Shown: positions 51,622 through 60,552 of the stretch, piece by piece
How the letters are laid out: each line of letters opens with the position of its first letter
How positions within the stretch are numbered: the first letter of the stretch is position 1
Assembly: GCA_964385465.1 (NCBI GenBank)
Contig: CAYLPJ010000022.1
Coordinates: 1-64,000, forward strand
Direction: 5' to 3'
From: CAYLPJ01 sp964385465
GTDB taxonomy: Bacteria; Planctomycetota; Phycisphaerae; SM23-33
DNA: 64,000 nt
Program-made: the position numbers and the translations under genes
The notes under the pieces: generated by a model
Database searches by the model: none
What the model was told of the DNA's origin: nothing
What the model saw: only the letters and a program-made list of their open reading frames with translations

Positions 51622-51681
51622 GGGGCGAGGCCGAGCCCTGCGGCCCGCCCGCGGCCCGAGCCCGAGACGCCCGAGGCGCCC

Positions 51682-53130
51682 CTACCCCTTGCCGGGCTGG
51701 AACAACCAGCTCTCCGGGAAGCTCTGGGCGAACGCGCCCGGCTCGCCGGGCGGGGCGAACTGGCCGCAGCCGGTGACGCCCAGACCGCGCCCGTCGCATT
51801 CCCGCGTCGCGTAGCGATCGAACCACGCCTCCATCTCGGCGCGGAGTTCGGCGGCCTCTGGGGGCTTCTCTCCGCGGTCGGCGAGGAGGTTGCGGCACTC
51901 GTCGGGATCGGCGTCGAGATCGTAGAGCTCGTGCGGGCCCTGGGGGTAGCGGTGGGTGTACTTCCACCGCTCGGTGCGGATCATCCGCGCGGGGCCGTAC
52001 TCGTCGAAGACCACCACCGAGCCCGCGCCCGCGTCCTTGCCCTCCAGCACCTCGGCGACGCCGCGCCCGGGAAGGCTGTCGGGGTCGGGATGCTCCAGGC
52101 CCGTCAACTCCAGCAACGTCGGCAGGATGTCGTAGTGGCTGAGCAACTCGCCGCAGACGCTGCCGTCGTCCCACCGGCCGGGCCAGCGGACGATGCCCGG
52201 CACGCGGACGGACGTCTCGAAGAGATTCAACGGGCTCGTCCCGTTGCCCTTGCCGCAGATCCCGTGATGCCCCATGTTCATGCCGTTGTCGCTCGTGAAG
52301 ATCACCAGCGTCTCACGGGCCAGGCCAAGGCCCTCCAGGCGATCCAGCAGCCGCCCGACGCCGGCGTCGAGGCCCGTCACGGCGGCGTAGTACCCGCTGA
52401 GCTTCTCCCGCCGCCGCTCGGGGCAGTGGAAGAAGTCGGTGATGCCGACGTCGTCGGGGTGCTTCGGCTCGAGGGGCACGGACTCGAACGGGCAGTTCTC
52501 GAAGTACGGGTCGAACAGCTCCGGCGGATGGTGCTCCCGCCGCCAGGGGCTGTGCGGGGCGTTGTAGTGAACGTTGAGGCAGAACGGCCGACCGTCGGCG
52601 GCGCGGGCGTCGAGGAACGCCAGGGCATGGGCGGTGATCGCGTCGGTGACGTAACCGGGCGCGACGCGCTGCCCGCCGGTCTCGTCGTGGAAGGGGCAGT
52701 CCATGTAGGCCCCGCCCTTGACGCGCCAGAAGGCCATGCCCGCCTGCCGGCGGTGGTCGGCCCCGAGGTGCCACTTGCCGCTGATCCCGCACTCGTAGCC
52801 GGCCCCCGCGAGAAGCTGGGTGTACGTCGGCTGGCCGTCGAGAAAGGCGGTGTCCCCGCCGTGCAGCGGGTGGGCGTCGTCGCGGCTGCGGAGGAAATCG
52901 TGCACCCCGTGGCGGCTGGCGATCCGTCCGGTGAGGATCGACGCCCGCGCCGCCGAGCAGACCGGCGTCACGCAGAACAGCCGGTCCAGCCTCACCCCGC
53001 CGGCGGCGAGACGGTCGAGGTTCGGCGTGCGGAGCTCCGCGTTGCCCGCGCAGCCCAAGGCCCAGAAGCCCTGGTCGTCGGTGACGATCATCAGCACGTT
53101 CGGTCGGGCGCGATGCGGCGCGTCGGCCAT
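51682..53130 (-). CDS. Sulfatase (formylglycine type) without signal peptide
   Basis: 482 residues. PNVLMIVTDDQG gives the first metal site, and C58-S-A-A-R62 (TPVCSAARASILTG) is the formylglycine motif of the CxAxR form. SGKWHLG and IFTSDNGMNMGHHG give further metal and substrate residues. Unlike most family members in this kind of organism it has no signal peptide (starts MADAPHRARPNV), so it should act in the cytoplasm. AAGGAG precedes the ATG. It follows the 998-aa glycosidase gene by 22 bases, so the two probably work on one sulfated glycan. Confidence 0.9.
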   Translation of the reverse strand: MADAPHRARPNVLMIVTDDQGFWALGCAGNAELRTPNLDRLAAGGVRLDRLFCVTPVCSAARASILTGRIASRHGVHDFLRSRDDAHPLHGGDTAFLDGQPTYTQLLAGAGYECGISGKWHLGADHRRQAGMAFWRVKGGAYMDCPFHDETGGQRVAPGYVTDAITAHALAFLDARAADGRPFCLNVHYNAPHSPWRREHHPPELFDPYFENCPFESVPLEPKHPDDVGITDFFHCPERRREKLSGYYAAVTGLDAGVGRLLDRLEGLGLARETLVIFTSDNGMNMGHHGICGKGNGTSPLNLFETSVRVPGIVRWPGRWDDGSVCGELLSHYDILPTLLELTGLEHPDPDSLPGRGVAEVLEGKDAGAGSVVVFDEYGPARMIRTERWKYTHRYPQGPHELYDLDADPDECRNLLADRGEKPPEAAELRAEMEAWFDRYATRECDGRGLGVTGCGQFAPPGEPGAFAQSFPESWLFQPGKG

Positions 53131-53152
53131 GCGCGGGCTCCTTCGGCGTCTG

Positions 53153-56149
53153 CTACTTCGCCTCGTACGTCACCGGCTGGGCGAGAACCTCCTGGGGTGA
53201 GACGAGCGTGCCCTCGGCGATGTCCGTGCCCTCGAAGACGTACAGGTACGTCGCCGCCGGGGGCAGCCCCTCGGCGTGCCCGCCGCGGTCGGCATCGATG
53301 GTGAAGCTGCCGGCGATCTTCCCGGCCGGGATGTCCACCGCCTCGAACGCGACGTCTTTCGACTCGATATTGTTCGCCGTCGGGTCGCCTTCCATCTTGT
53401 GCAGCGTGATCGACTTCGCCTTGGTGAACGGCAGATCGAGCGTCACCGCCGTGTAGCCGTCATCGGCGCCGTCCGGGTAGCCGGCGATCTTCCGCGACAG
53501 CACGAAGACGTTCACCCTCGATCCCTTTCGCGTGGCGTACACGGCCGCGAGGGGCGCGCCTTCAACGGCCTCTCGTCGGCGGAACTTCGCGGTATCGACG
53601 GTGGGCGCGCTGAGCACCTCGGTCTTGAGCATGTCGCCGGTGGCGTGGTTGTTGAACAGGCTGAGGACCATGAAGCAGGGGTAGGCCTGCCCGCCGCGGT
53701 ACCACTTGGCGTGCGACTTCCAGTGCGTGCCCTCGCCGAACGTGAAGAAGTTCTGGAGGTCGAAGTCGTGGTAGCAGCGGCAGAGGAACGAGTCCAGCGT
53801 CGCCGTGCCCGCCGTGAGGGACTTCATCACCAGCTCCTGCTGCCGGGCCTGTTCGCGGGTGACGCGGGCGTTGTTCAGGCCGTTCAACGCGTAGCCCGGC
53901 CCGGCCTCGTAGGTGCCCAGGTCGTGCTTGCGCCCGGTCTTCATCCACTGGACCTTCTCGGCCAGGTGCTTCCGCGCCCGCGGGATCGCCGTCTGGTTCA
54001 CCTGCGAGAGGACGTTGAAGAAGCTCGGCTTGTTCGTCTGCGGCGGGCCCTCGCCCTCGTCCCACCCGCCGTTGTAGGCCGCGATGGTCATGTAGTCCGA
54101 ACGCGGCGAGCCCTCCACCGCCTGTTCGCCGTAGTTGGACCCGCTCCAGCCGCCCAGCACGAACACGACCTTCTCGTCCAGCCCCCCCGCCTTCCAGTAC
54201 GGGCTGGACTTCATCACGTCCATGATGTGCTCCTGGAACTTGCCGTACACCACCCCCCGGGCGTACTTCTCCCCGGTGGCGCCGTCGGTCATGGACTCGA
54301 AGATCCACGGCCGGAACAGCCAGTTCCACGTCTCGTTGCTGATCTCGAAGTAGACCCGCTCGAACTCGTCGGCCCAGGGCTTGCCCTGCCCCTGGGCGTG
54401 ACGCTTGGCCGCCCAGGGCTTGCTCTTCGGCGAGTCCTTGGCCGGGTCGTACGGCGCAGCGATGTACTCGACGAACCCCAACCACTCCGCGGGGGTCATG
54501 TGCATCTCGATCTGGAGCCACGGATGCACGCCGGCCTTGCGCATCATCTTGAACTGCTGCGGCAGCGTGTTGCCCTTCCGCACGCCGCTGATGCACCCGC
54601 CGGGGTTGGTGAACGCGGCCATGTCGTAGGTCGTCGTGCCCGTCTTGATCGGCCCGTGGGTTCGGAAACTCGCCACGCCGGACTCGGCCAGCCGCTTGTA
54701 GTCGCGAGGCAGCAGGTCGAGGTATTCGGTGTCGGCGCGATACAGGCGGAAGTTGTCCACGCAGAACGTGCCCGGGCCGTTGAAAGACAGCTTGATCCGC
54801 CCGGGGCGCCCGCCCCGGTAGACGGCCGCCGGAGTGAACTCCGCAACGTGCTTCTTCCACTCCGGGCCGACCTGGAACTCGATGGGCTCGATCGCCTTGT
54901 CCAACGGTCCGTCGAGGTGGAAGACCACCGGCTTGAGCCCCTCGCCCTCGCCCTTGAGCCAGACCTCCACGCGGTAGGGCCTGGCCTCGAAGACGTTGTA
55001 CCAGTTCTGCTCGGTGCCCGCGTAGGCGTAGCTGCCCAGTGACGTGCCCTTCTCCGGGCCCAACGTCATCCGCAGGTAGGTCTGGCCTCCGTCGGTCACG
55101 GGCGTGTCGGCGGGGTGCTTCTTCAGCGCCCACGTCTTCTCCGGGTCCTCGTCGGGGTAGTAGTCCACGAAATCCGGCAGGGCGACGCGGTTGTTCTGAC
55201 TGGCACCCCAGACGCGGTGCGAGGCCATGCGGTTGCGCGAGTAGGTGCTGAACGTCTTGCTGACGATCACGCGGTCGCCGGCCTTGATGTGCTCCCGCTC
55301 GTTGGCGGGCTTGCCCGCGAGCTGGAGGTAGAAACCGGTGTGCGTTTCGGGGTCGTAGTCGCTGTGGAACACGACGTACCCGGCGAGGTCCTCGTCCAGC
55401 ACCGGGTTCCACGTCAGCTTGTACGTGCCATCCCCCACCAGCTTGCCCTTCAGCCCCGTCGGGGCCGACGGGGCTTCCGTGTCCTTCGGGCGGCGCGGAG
55501 CCTTGAACGGAACCGTCACGCTCGGTCGGCCCTTGCCGACCTTCGCCGGCCGCTCGACGCCGACGGCGTTGGAGACCGTCGAGACGTTCCCGCTTCGGTC
55601 CACGGCGCCGACGGCGAAGTAGTACATCGCGTCGGGACGGTTGTAGTCGTTCCAGCTCCAGGTGTAGGTGGTCGTCCCGGCAGGGACGATCTTCTTCGTC
55701 GAGCCGTGCCAGCCCTTCACGTTGAAGCCGCCGGAGGGAACGCTGTCCCGCCGGACGATGGTCATCTTCCCGTCGATGATCCGGTACACGCGCACGGTCG
55801 CGCCGTCCAGGAAGCCCTGGCCCAAGGTGTCGTAGAACGCCAGGTGCGGGCCGCAGATTACCCGGTCCGCCGAATTCTCCTTGGCGTCCAGACTGTTTCG
55901 GTACACCACCGGCTCGAACCCCCCGGCCGTGCGGAGAAACGAGTTGCCGAACGCCCCGGCCGTCACGGTGAACGGTTCCAGGCCGGGGTTGACCACGTCG
56001 GCGGTGATGCGGAACCGCGCCGGGCGGTCCTGGAAGTTCGACGGGGCCTTGCCCGAGCCTCGCTTTCGCGGGGCGGCGTGGAGGCAGACGGCGAGGGCAG
56101 CCGCGGCCAGGATGCTCAGGCCGCACGACAGTCGATAACGCGTCAACAT
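53153..56149 (-). CDS. Large secreted multi-domain glycosidase (clan GH-A-like)
   Basis: 998 residues from the ATG at 56149, with GGAG 8 bases upstream and a signal peptide (LSILAAAALAVCLHA). Domain order: two fibronectin/Ig-like domains (AMYYFAVGAVDRSGNVS at ~170; LTWNPVLDEDLAGYVVF at ~240), a galactose-binding-like module (~360-470, PYRVEVWLKGEGEG), then a TIM barrel. The barrel has YFEISNETWNW with E at ~606 as probable acid/base and LGTYEAGPGYAL with E at ~748 as probable nucleophile. The C-terminal beta domain ends YLYVFEGTD. The specific glycoside hydrolase family was not recognised. Transcribed toward the sulfatase. Confidence 0.75.
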   Translation of the reverse strand: MLTRYRLSCGLSILAAAALAVCLHAAPRKRGSGKAPSNFQDRPARFRITADVVNPGLEPFTVTAGAFGNSFLRTAGGFEPVVYRNSLDAKENSADRVICGPHLAFYDTLGQGFLDGATVRVYRIIDGKMTIVRRDSVPSGGFNVKGWHGSTKKIVPAGTTTYTWSWNDYNRPDAMYYFAVGAVDRSGNVSTVSNAVGVERPAKVGKGRPSVTVPFKAPRRPKDTEAPSAPTGLKGKLVGDGTYKLTWNPVLDEDLAGYVVFHSDYDPETHTGFYLQLAGKPANEREHIKAGDRVIVSKTFSTYSRNRMASHRVWGASQNNRVALPDFVDYYPDEDPEKTWALKKHPADTPVTDGGQTYLRMTLGPEKGTSLGSYAYAGTEQNWYNVFEARPYRVEVWLKGEGEGLKPVVFHLDGPLDKAIEPIEFQVGPEWKKHVAEFTPAAVYRGGRPGRIKLSFNGPGTFCVDNFRLYRADTEYLDLLPRDYKRLAESGVASFRTHGPIKTGTTTYDMAAFTNPGGCISGVRKGNTLPQQFKMMRKAGVHPWLQIEMHMTPAEWLGFVEYIAAPYDPAKDSPKSKPWAAKRHAQGQGKPWADEFERVYFEISNETWNWLFRPWIFESMTDGATGEKYARGVVYGKFQEHIMDVMKSSPYWKAGGLDEKVVFVLGGWSGSNYGEQAVEGSPRSDYMTIAAYNGGWDEGEGPPQTNKPSFFNVLSQVNQTAIPRARKHLAEKVQWMKTGRKHDLGTYEAGPGYALNGLNNARVTREQARQQELVMKSLTAGTATLDSFLCRCYHDFDLQNFFTFGEGTHWKSHAKWYRGGQAYPCFMVLSLFNNHATGDMLKTEVLSAPTVDTAKFRRREAVEGAPLAAVYATRKGSRVNVFVLSRKIAGYPDGADDGYTAVTLDLPFTKAKSITLHKMEGDPTANNIESKDVAFEAVDIPAGKIAGSFTIDADRGGHAEGLPPAATYLYVFEGTDIAEGTLVSPQEVLAQPVTYEAK

Positions 56150-56309
56150 GTGGGGTTCTCCATAATGCAGGGCTGGTGGATCCACGCGGCCCATTGTCCC
56201 CTCAGGCCGGCCGAGAGGCAAGCGGCGGGGAAGACGAGGGCTTTCGGGATTTTCCGCGCAAGATGCGCCGTTCGGCCGCGAAGCAAGGGGTAAGCGGCGC
56301 CCGTGCGGG

Positions 56310-56765
56310 TCAGTCGGGCGCCTTCGGGACGTCGGCGGGCCGGGGGGCGTTGGCGGGGCCGTCGGAGGCCAGGAAGTCCTGAAGGATGGCCGCGGCGGCA
56401 ACGGCGTCCTGGCGGGCGCGCTTCTGCTTGCGGGTGTAGCTGCCGGCGAGGGCCTGGTCGGCGGCGAAGCTGCTGAGGCGCTCGTCCCACAGGCGGACGT
56501 CCAGGCCGGTCGCCTCGGCCAGTTCGGCCGCCATGGCGCGGGCGAGCCGGCCCTGCGGGCCCTCGGTGTCGTCCATGTTCAACGGCCAGCCCACCACGAC
56601 GCCGTCGGCCTCGTATTCCGCCACAATCTCGGCGATCCTCCGCCGGGCCTGCCCGGCCGGGGCGGCGGGGAGGACCTCGACGGGCGACGCCACGGCCGCG
56701 TCGGTGCTGCCGACGGCGACGCCGATCCGCCGCGTGCCGTGGTCGATGCCCAGCCAGCGAGCCAT
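56310..56765 (-). CDS. ruvX: Putative Holliday junction resolvase RuvX (YqgF)
   Basis: 151 residues, RNase H-like fold of the YqgF family. The conserved residues are D8 (GIDHGTRRIGVAVG), the VVGWPLNMDDTEG loop, E95 (LWDERLSSF) and D120 (ARQDAVAAAAIL). The protein takes part in 16S rRNA 5'-end processing and is proposed to resolve junctions. ATG at 56765, 2 bases after the manC stop, so co-transcribed. The C-terminal ~15 residues are Pro/Ala-rich. Confidence 0.92.
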   Translation of the reverse strand: MARWLGIDHGTRRIGVAVGSTDAAVASPVEVLPAAPAGQARRRIAEIVAEYEADGVVVGWPLNMDDTEGPQGRLARAMAAELAEATGLDVRLWDERLSSFAADQALAGSYTRKQKRARQDAVAAAAILQDFLASDGPANAPRPADVPKAPD

Positions 56766-56767
56766 GG

Positions 56768-57856
56768 TCAGACGAACGTGCCCTTGGTCCGCTTGTCGAT
56801 CTCGGCGACGAGCTCCTTGAGCCGCTGGGAGTCGGACTTGTTGCAGACCAGCGTGGCGTCGGGTGAATGGACGATGATGCAGTCGTCCATGCCCAGCACG
56901 GCCAGGAGGTGCTCGTGCTCGTCCTCCGAGACGATCACGTTGCGGAAGCTGTCCAGCAGGACGGTCTGATCGGCGACGACGACGTTGTCGGCATCGTCGA
57001 GCTCCGCGACGTTCTCCAGCGCCGGCCAGGACCCCACGTCGAACCATTCGCAGTCCAGCTCGACCATGAGCACCTTGCCATCCTTGGCGGCGCCTTCCAT
57101 GACGGCGTAGTCGATGCTGATCTTCTCGAGGGACGGATAGACGCCGGCGAGTACGTCGGCGATGTCCTCGCCGCGGGCGAAGGCCTCGCCGACCGGCCGC
57201 AGGGCCTCCACCGATGCGGACAGCCGCTCCGACAGCGCCGAGCGGATCGCCCCGACGGTCCAGACGAACATGCCGCTGTTCCAGAAGTGCCTGCCCCCCT
57301 CGACGTACTGGCGGGCGACGCGGTGCTCGGGCTTCTCCTTGAAGCCCATGACCTCGTGCACGCCGTCGGAGAGCTCCTCGCCGACGTGAATGTAGCCCAG
57401 CCCCGTATGCGGCCAGGTCGGGCGGATGCCGAAGGTCAGCAGCGAGTCCGGATGCGCCTCGGCGGTCTCGCAGGCCAGGCGGACGCGCTCGGCGAACCGC
57501 TCGGGCGGGCGGATCACGTGGTCGGCGGTGAAGACGGCCATGGTGGCTTCGGGGTCGCGCGCGGCGATCAGCTCGGCGCCGAGCGCGATCGCGTTGGCGG
57601 TGTCGCGCCCCTGCGGCTCGCCGATGATGTTCTCGCGAGGCAGTTGGGGCAGGGCGTCGGCGACCTGGTCGGCGTAGAGGTCGTTGGTCACGATCCAGGT
57701 GTGCCCCGGCTCGAACGTGCCCTCCAGCCGCTCGACGGACAACTGGAGCAGGCTCTTGCCCCCCAGAAGCGGCAGCAACTGCTTGGGGCGGGCGATACGG
57801 CTCAGCGGCCAGAGGCGCTTGCCCGCGCCCCCGGCCATGATCATCGCATAACGCAT
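56768..57856 (-). CDS. manC: Mannose-1-phosphate guanylyltransferase
   Basis: 362 residues from the ATG at 57856, with GAAGGAG upstream. The nucleotidyltransferase signature is GGAGKRLWPLSR (9-20), with RPKQLL following. VFTADHVI, GYIHVGEEL, FKEKP and NSGMFVW complete the family pattern. It makes GDP-mannose for glycan synthesis. It lacks the C-terminal isomerase domain of bifunctional enzymes. It supplies a donor that could serve the polysaccharide genes at 31-41 kb. Confidence 0.92.
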   Translation of the reverse strand: MRYAMIMAGGAGKRLWPLSRIARPKQLLPLLGGKSLLQLSVERLEGTFEPGHTWIVTNDLYADQVADALPQLPRENIIGEPQGRDTANAIALGAELIAARDPEATMAVFTADHVIRPPERFAERVRLACETAEAHPDSLLTFGIRPTWPHTGLGYIHVGEELSDGVHEVMGFKEKPEHRVARQYVEGGRHFWNSGMFVWTVGAIRSALSERLSASVEALRPVGEAFARGEDIADVLAGVYPSLEKISIDYAVMEGAAKDGKVLMVELDCEWFDVGSWPALENVAELDDADNVVVADQTVLLDSFRNVIVSEDEHEHLLAVLGMDDCIIVHSPDATLVCNKSDSQRLKELVAEIDKRTKGTFV

Positions 57857-58055
57857 GTACGTCTCCTTCGTCGGCTCCCGCACGAGGGCATCCCCTCGCG
57901 GCACGGATGCCGGTCATCATAGCGGATGCCCGCCCGCCTTGCAGGAGGCAATGCGGCAATTCACGAGGCGGCCGACGCCCCGCGCCGGCGGCGCCCCCGC
58001 CCGACCATGGCCGGCAACCGGGACCAAGCCCTATGGTGTCGCTGCCGTCCGCCGC

Positions 58056-58061
58056 TATAAT
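58056..58061 (+). promoter_or_regulatory. Probable -10 element of the ferredoxin-type aldo/keto reductase gene
   Basis: A perfect TATAAT in a GC-rich 249-base divergent intergenic region, 45 bases before the GTG start. No good -35 sequence at 16-18 bases upstream was found. Confidence 0.45.
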
Positions 58062-58105
58062 CGCCGAGGCCATTCCACCGGGACACCCATGAAAGGAAGC
58101 GATCC

Positions 58106-59233
58106 GTGATCTACCGCGAACTCGGCAACACCGGCCTGAAGCTCTCCCAGCTCGGCTTCGGCGCGATGCGCCTGCCCATGACCGGCGAGGGCAAGGACGC
58201 CCGCGTCGATGACGACCTCGCCGTGCCCATGATCCACAAGGCGTTCGAGGGAGGCGTCAACTACATCGACACGGCCGTGATGTACTGCAACCATGACAGC
58301 CAGCGGACCGTCGGGGTGGCGCTGAAGGGCTGGCGGGAGAAGGTGGTCGTCTCGACGAAGAACCACTACTTCGGCGAGGACGAGAGCGACTGGTGGAAGA
58401 ACCTGGAGGACTCGCTCCGCCTGCTGGACGTCGAGACGATCGACGTCTACAACCACCACGGGATGAACTGGAAGCACAAGTGGCTGGAGGCGGTCGAGCC
58501 GCGCGTCGGGGACTGGATGCGCAAGGCCCGGGACCAGGGACTCATCCGGCACATCTGCATCTCCTTCCACGACGACCTCGACGCGTTGAGGAAGCTCATC
58601 GACACCGGCTACCCCGAGGCGATCACGCTCCAGTACAACCTGCTGGACCGCAAGCTGGAGGAGGGCATCGCCTACGCGAAGGAGAAGGGGATCGGCGTGA
58701 TCGTGATGGGCCCGGTCGGCGGCGGGCGCCTGGGTGCGACCAGCGACGTCCTCCAGCAGACGATCCCCGGGGTCGAGCGCGTCCCCGAGCTGGCGCTGCG
58801 GTTCGTGCTGGCCAACCCGAGCGTGACCGTCGCGCTGTCGGGGATGAGCACCATGCAGCACGTCGTGGAGAACCTCGCCACCGCCGCCGATCCGGTCAGC
58901 CTCTCCGACGACGACCGCGAGGCGATCGAGGAGCAGCTCCAGCGCCTCCAGAGCATGGCCGAGCTCTACTGCACCGGCTGCGGCTACTGTCAGCCCTGCC
59001 CGGCGGAGATCGCCATCCCCAAGATCTTCGACCGCTACAACCGGGGGCGCGTCTACGGGCTGTGGGACTCCGCACGCAAGGAGTACGCCCGGCTGGGCAA
59101 GGGCTGGGACAAGGGCGCCAAGGCCGACGCCTGCACCGAGTGCGGGCAGTGCGAGGAGAAGTGCCCCCAGGACATCCCGATCCGCCAGCAGCTCAAGGAC
59201 GCCCACAAGGCCCTGGCCGACCCGCCGGCGTGA
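58106..59233 (+). CDS. Aldo/keto reductase with C-terminal 2x[4Fe-4S] ferredoxin-like domain
   Basis: 375 residues from a GTG with AAAGGA about 10 bases upstream. The N-terminal ~285 residues are an aldo/keto reductase with D55 and Y60 (YIDTAVMY), K85 (VSTKNH) and His in YNHHGMN (117/118). The C-terminal part holds two C-x2-C-x2-C-x3-C clusters (CTGCGYCQPC and CTECGQCEEKC), enough for two [4Fe-4S] clusters. This fusion family is common in anaerobes and planctomycetes; substrates are largely unknown. It may link the reduction of an aldehyde or sugar to a ferredoxin-like electron path. Followed 18 bases later by the RNase HII-like gene. Confidence 0.9.
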   Translation: MIYRELGNTGLKLSQLGFGAMRLPMTGEGKDARVDDDLAVPMIHKAFEGGVNYIDTAVMYCNHDSQRTVGVALKGWREKVVVSTKNHYFGEDESDWWKNLEDSLRLLDVETIDVYNHHGMNWKHKWLEAVEPRVGDWMRKARDQGLIRHICISFHDDLDALRKLIDTGYPEAITLQYNLLDRKLEEGIAYAKEKGIGVIVMGPVGGGRLGATSDVLQQTIPGVERVPELALRFVLANPSVTVALSGMSTMQHVVENLATAADPVSLSDDDREAIEEQLQRLQSMAELYCTGCGYCQPCPAEIAIPKIFDRYNRGRVYGLWDSARKEYARLGKGWDKGAKADACTECGQCEEKCPQDIPIRQQLKDAHKALADPPA

Positions 59234-59251
59234 GACGTCGAGAGGAGGATC

Positions 59252-60229
59252 ATGGCCTTTGTCGCGGGAATCGATGAGGCGGGCTTCGGCCCGCTGCTGG
59301 GGCCGCTGGTGGTCGCCGCCGCCGCGGTCGAGACGCCCGACGGCGCCGACGGCGACCTCTGGAACCTGCTGTCAGGCTGCGTGACCCGCAAGCCGTCCCG
59401 CCGGCCGGGGACCGTCCCCGTCGCCGACAGCAAGAAGCTCCTCCATCGCAAACGCCCCAGGCCGTTGGAGCACCTCGAGCGCGGCGTGCTCGGGTTCCTC
59501 GCTACCGGCGGCATCCGCCCGGGCGGGCTCGGCGAACTGCTCGACCACCTCGCCCCCGGCCTGACCGACCAGCTCGGCCACTACCCCTGGTACGCCGACG
59601 ACGATCTGCCCCTGCCCCGCTGCCACGACGCCACCGACCTGGCCCTGACCGCCAACGCCCTCGCCGCCGGGCTCAAGGCCGCCGGTGTCCGCGTCGCCGC
59701 CCTGCGGGCCGAGGTGCTGCTGGCCGGGGAGTACAACCGGATCGTCGAGACGACGCACAACAAGTCCACCACGCTGTTCGACGTCTCCAGCCGCCTGCTG
59801 GTCGAGCTGCTGCGGCAGGGCTGGGCCGAGCCCGACGCCCGCAACGTCCTGGTCTGCTGCGACCGCCAGGGCGGGCGGATGCGCTACCGCCCGGGGCTCC
59901 AGCGCGTCTTCGACCGCTGCGACTTCAAGGTCCTCGAGGAGAGCGAGACGCTCAGCGCCTACCGCATGAGCCACCGCCGCCGGCAGGCGGAGCTGCGGTT
60001 CGGCGTCGGCTTCGACGCCCGCCACCTGCCGGTCGCCCTCGCGTCGATGATCGCCAAGTACGTCCGCGAGCTGCTGATGGAGCAGCTCAACGCCTTCTGG
60101 GCCCGTCACGTCGAATCGCTCGCCCCCACCGCCGGGTACTACGCCGACGGCAAGCGGTTCGTCGCCGAGATCGCCCCCGCCGCCGAACGGCTGGGGATCG
60201 ACCCGGCGACCTTCCTCCGCAGCCGGTGA
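59252..60229 (+). CDS. Divergent RNase HII/HIII-like protein
   Basis: 325 residues with a strong AGGAGG before the ATG. Motif GIDEAGFGPLLGPLVVAA (D8, E9) matches the RNase HII/HIII active site GxDEAGRGPxxGP, except that Phe replaces the Arg and Leu the following Ala. VADSKKL (D59-K61) is the DSK motif. VLVCCDRQGGRMRYRP gives a further Asp, and ASMIAKYVRE matches the SxxAKxxRE motif. The protein is ~100 residues longer than RNase HII; the extra length lies in the middle (~65-150). The likely activity is RNA/DNA hybrid cleavage, but the changed residue may alter it. Confidence 0.75.
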   Translation: MAFVAGIDEAGFGPLLGPLVVAAAAVETPDGADGDLWNLLSGCVTRKPSRRPGTVPVADSKKLLHRKRPRPLEHLERGVLGFLATGGIRPGGLGELLDHLAPGLTDQLGHYPWYADDDLPLPRCHDATDLALTANALAAGLKAAGVRVAALRAEVLLAGEYNRIVETTHNKSTTLFDVSSRLLVELLRQGWAEPDARNVLVCCDRQGGRMRYRPGLQRVFDRCDFKVLEESETLSAYRMSHRRRQAELRFGVGFDARHLPVALASMIAKYVRELLMEQLNAFWARHVESLAPTAGYYADGKRFVAEIAPAAERLGIDPATFLRSR

Positions 60230-60552
60230 GCGAACGGCGATGTGTCGGTTCTGTCCACCCTGGACACCGTGGACACCAATTTCGTAAGTTTATTTAATAT
60301 ATAATCTTATACTGACTATTCAGGTGTCCACCCTACTGGACAACAGGCACATGGACACACAGCGGGACAGACCCGGCGACGCCCCGGCAAGTGAGCCCGT
60401 GCAGATAGACTAAATCCAGTGCGAATTATACCGTATTATGCTGCGCCGCCCAGCCGCCCCGGGCCGCGGTGACGGGCGGATTCCATTTGACCCGCCGCGG
60501 CTCGCGCAGTAAGGTCTCCTTTCGGCAAGCGCCTATTGAGAAAGGATGTCGG
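60230..60552. other. Gene-free AT-rich intergenic stretch
   Basis: 323 bases between the RNase HII-like gene and the STAS gene. The left half carries the TGTCCA/TGGACA island listed separately. The right half has AATTATACCGTATTATG (60424-60440) with -10-like hexamers (TTATAC 60426-60431, TATTAT 60434-60439) and TAGACT (60406-60411) as a weak -35; this probably holds the STAS promoter. Confidence 0.5.
60252..60357. promoter_or_regulatory. AT-rich island bracketed by TGTCCA/TGGACA repeats
   Basis: Inverted repeats TGTCCA-CCC-TGGACA (60252-60266) and TGTCCA-CCCTAC-TGGACA (60325-60342), with extra TGGACA copies at 60270-60275 and 60352-60357. Between them lies the most AT-rich run noticed in the window (about 60278-60320), including TATAAT (60300-60305). 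It looks like a regulatory site or melting region; no known box was recognised. Confidence 0.45.

Noticed and set aside
58089..58109. Six-codon frame overlapping the GTG of the ferredoxin-type aldo/keto reductase
   Set aside because: Too short to support as a gene; the AAAGGA inside it is more simply the ribosome binding site.
60469..60552. Earlier start of the STAS protein
   Set aside because: The extra 28 residues are low-complexity, and GAAAGGA directly precedes the ATG at 60553.
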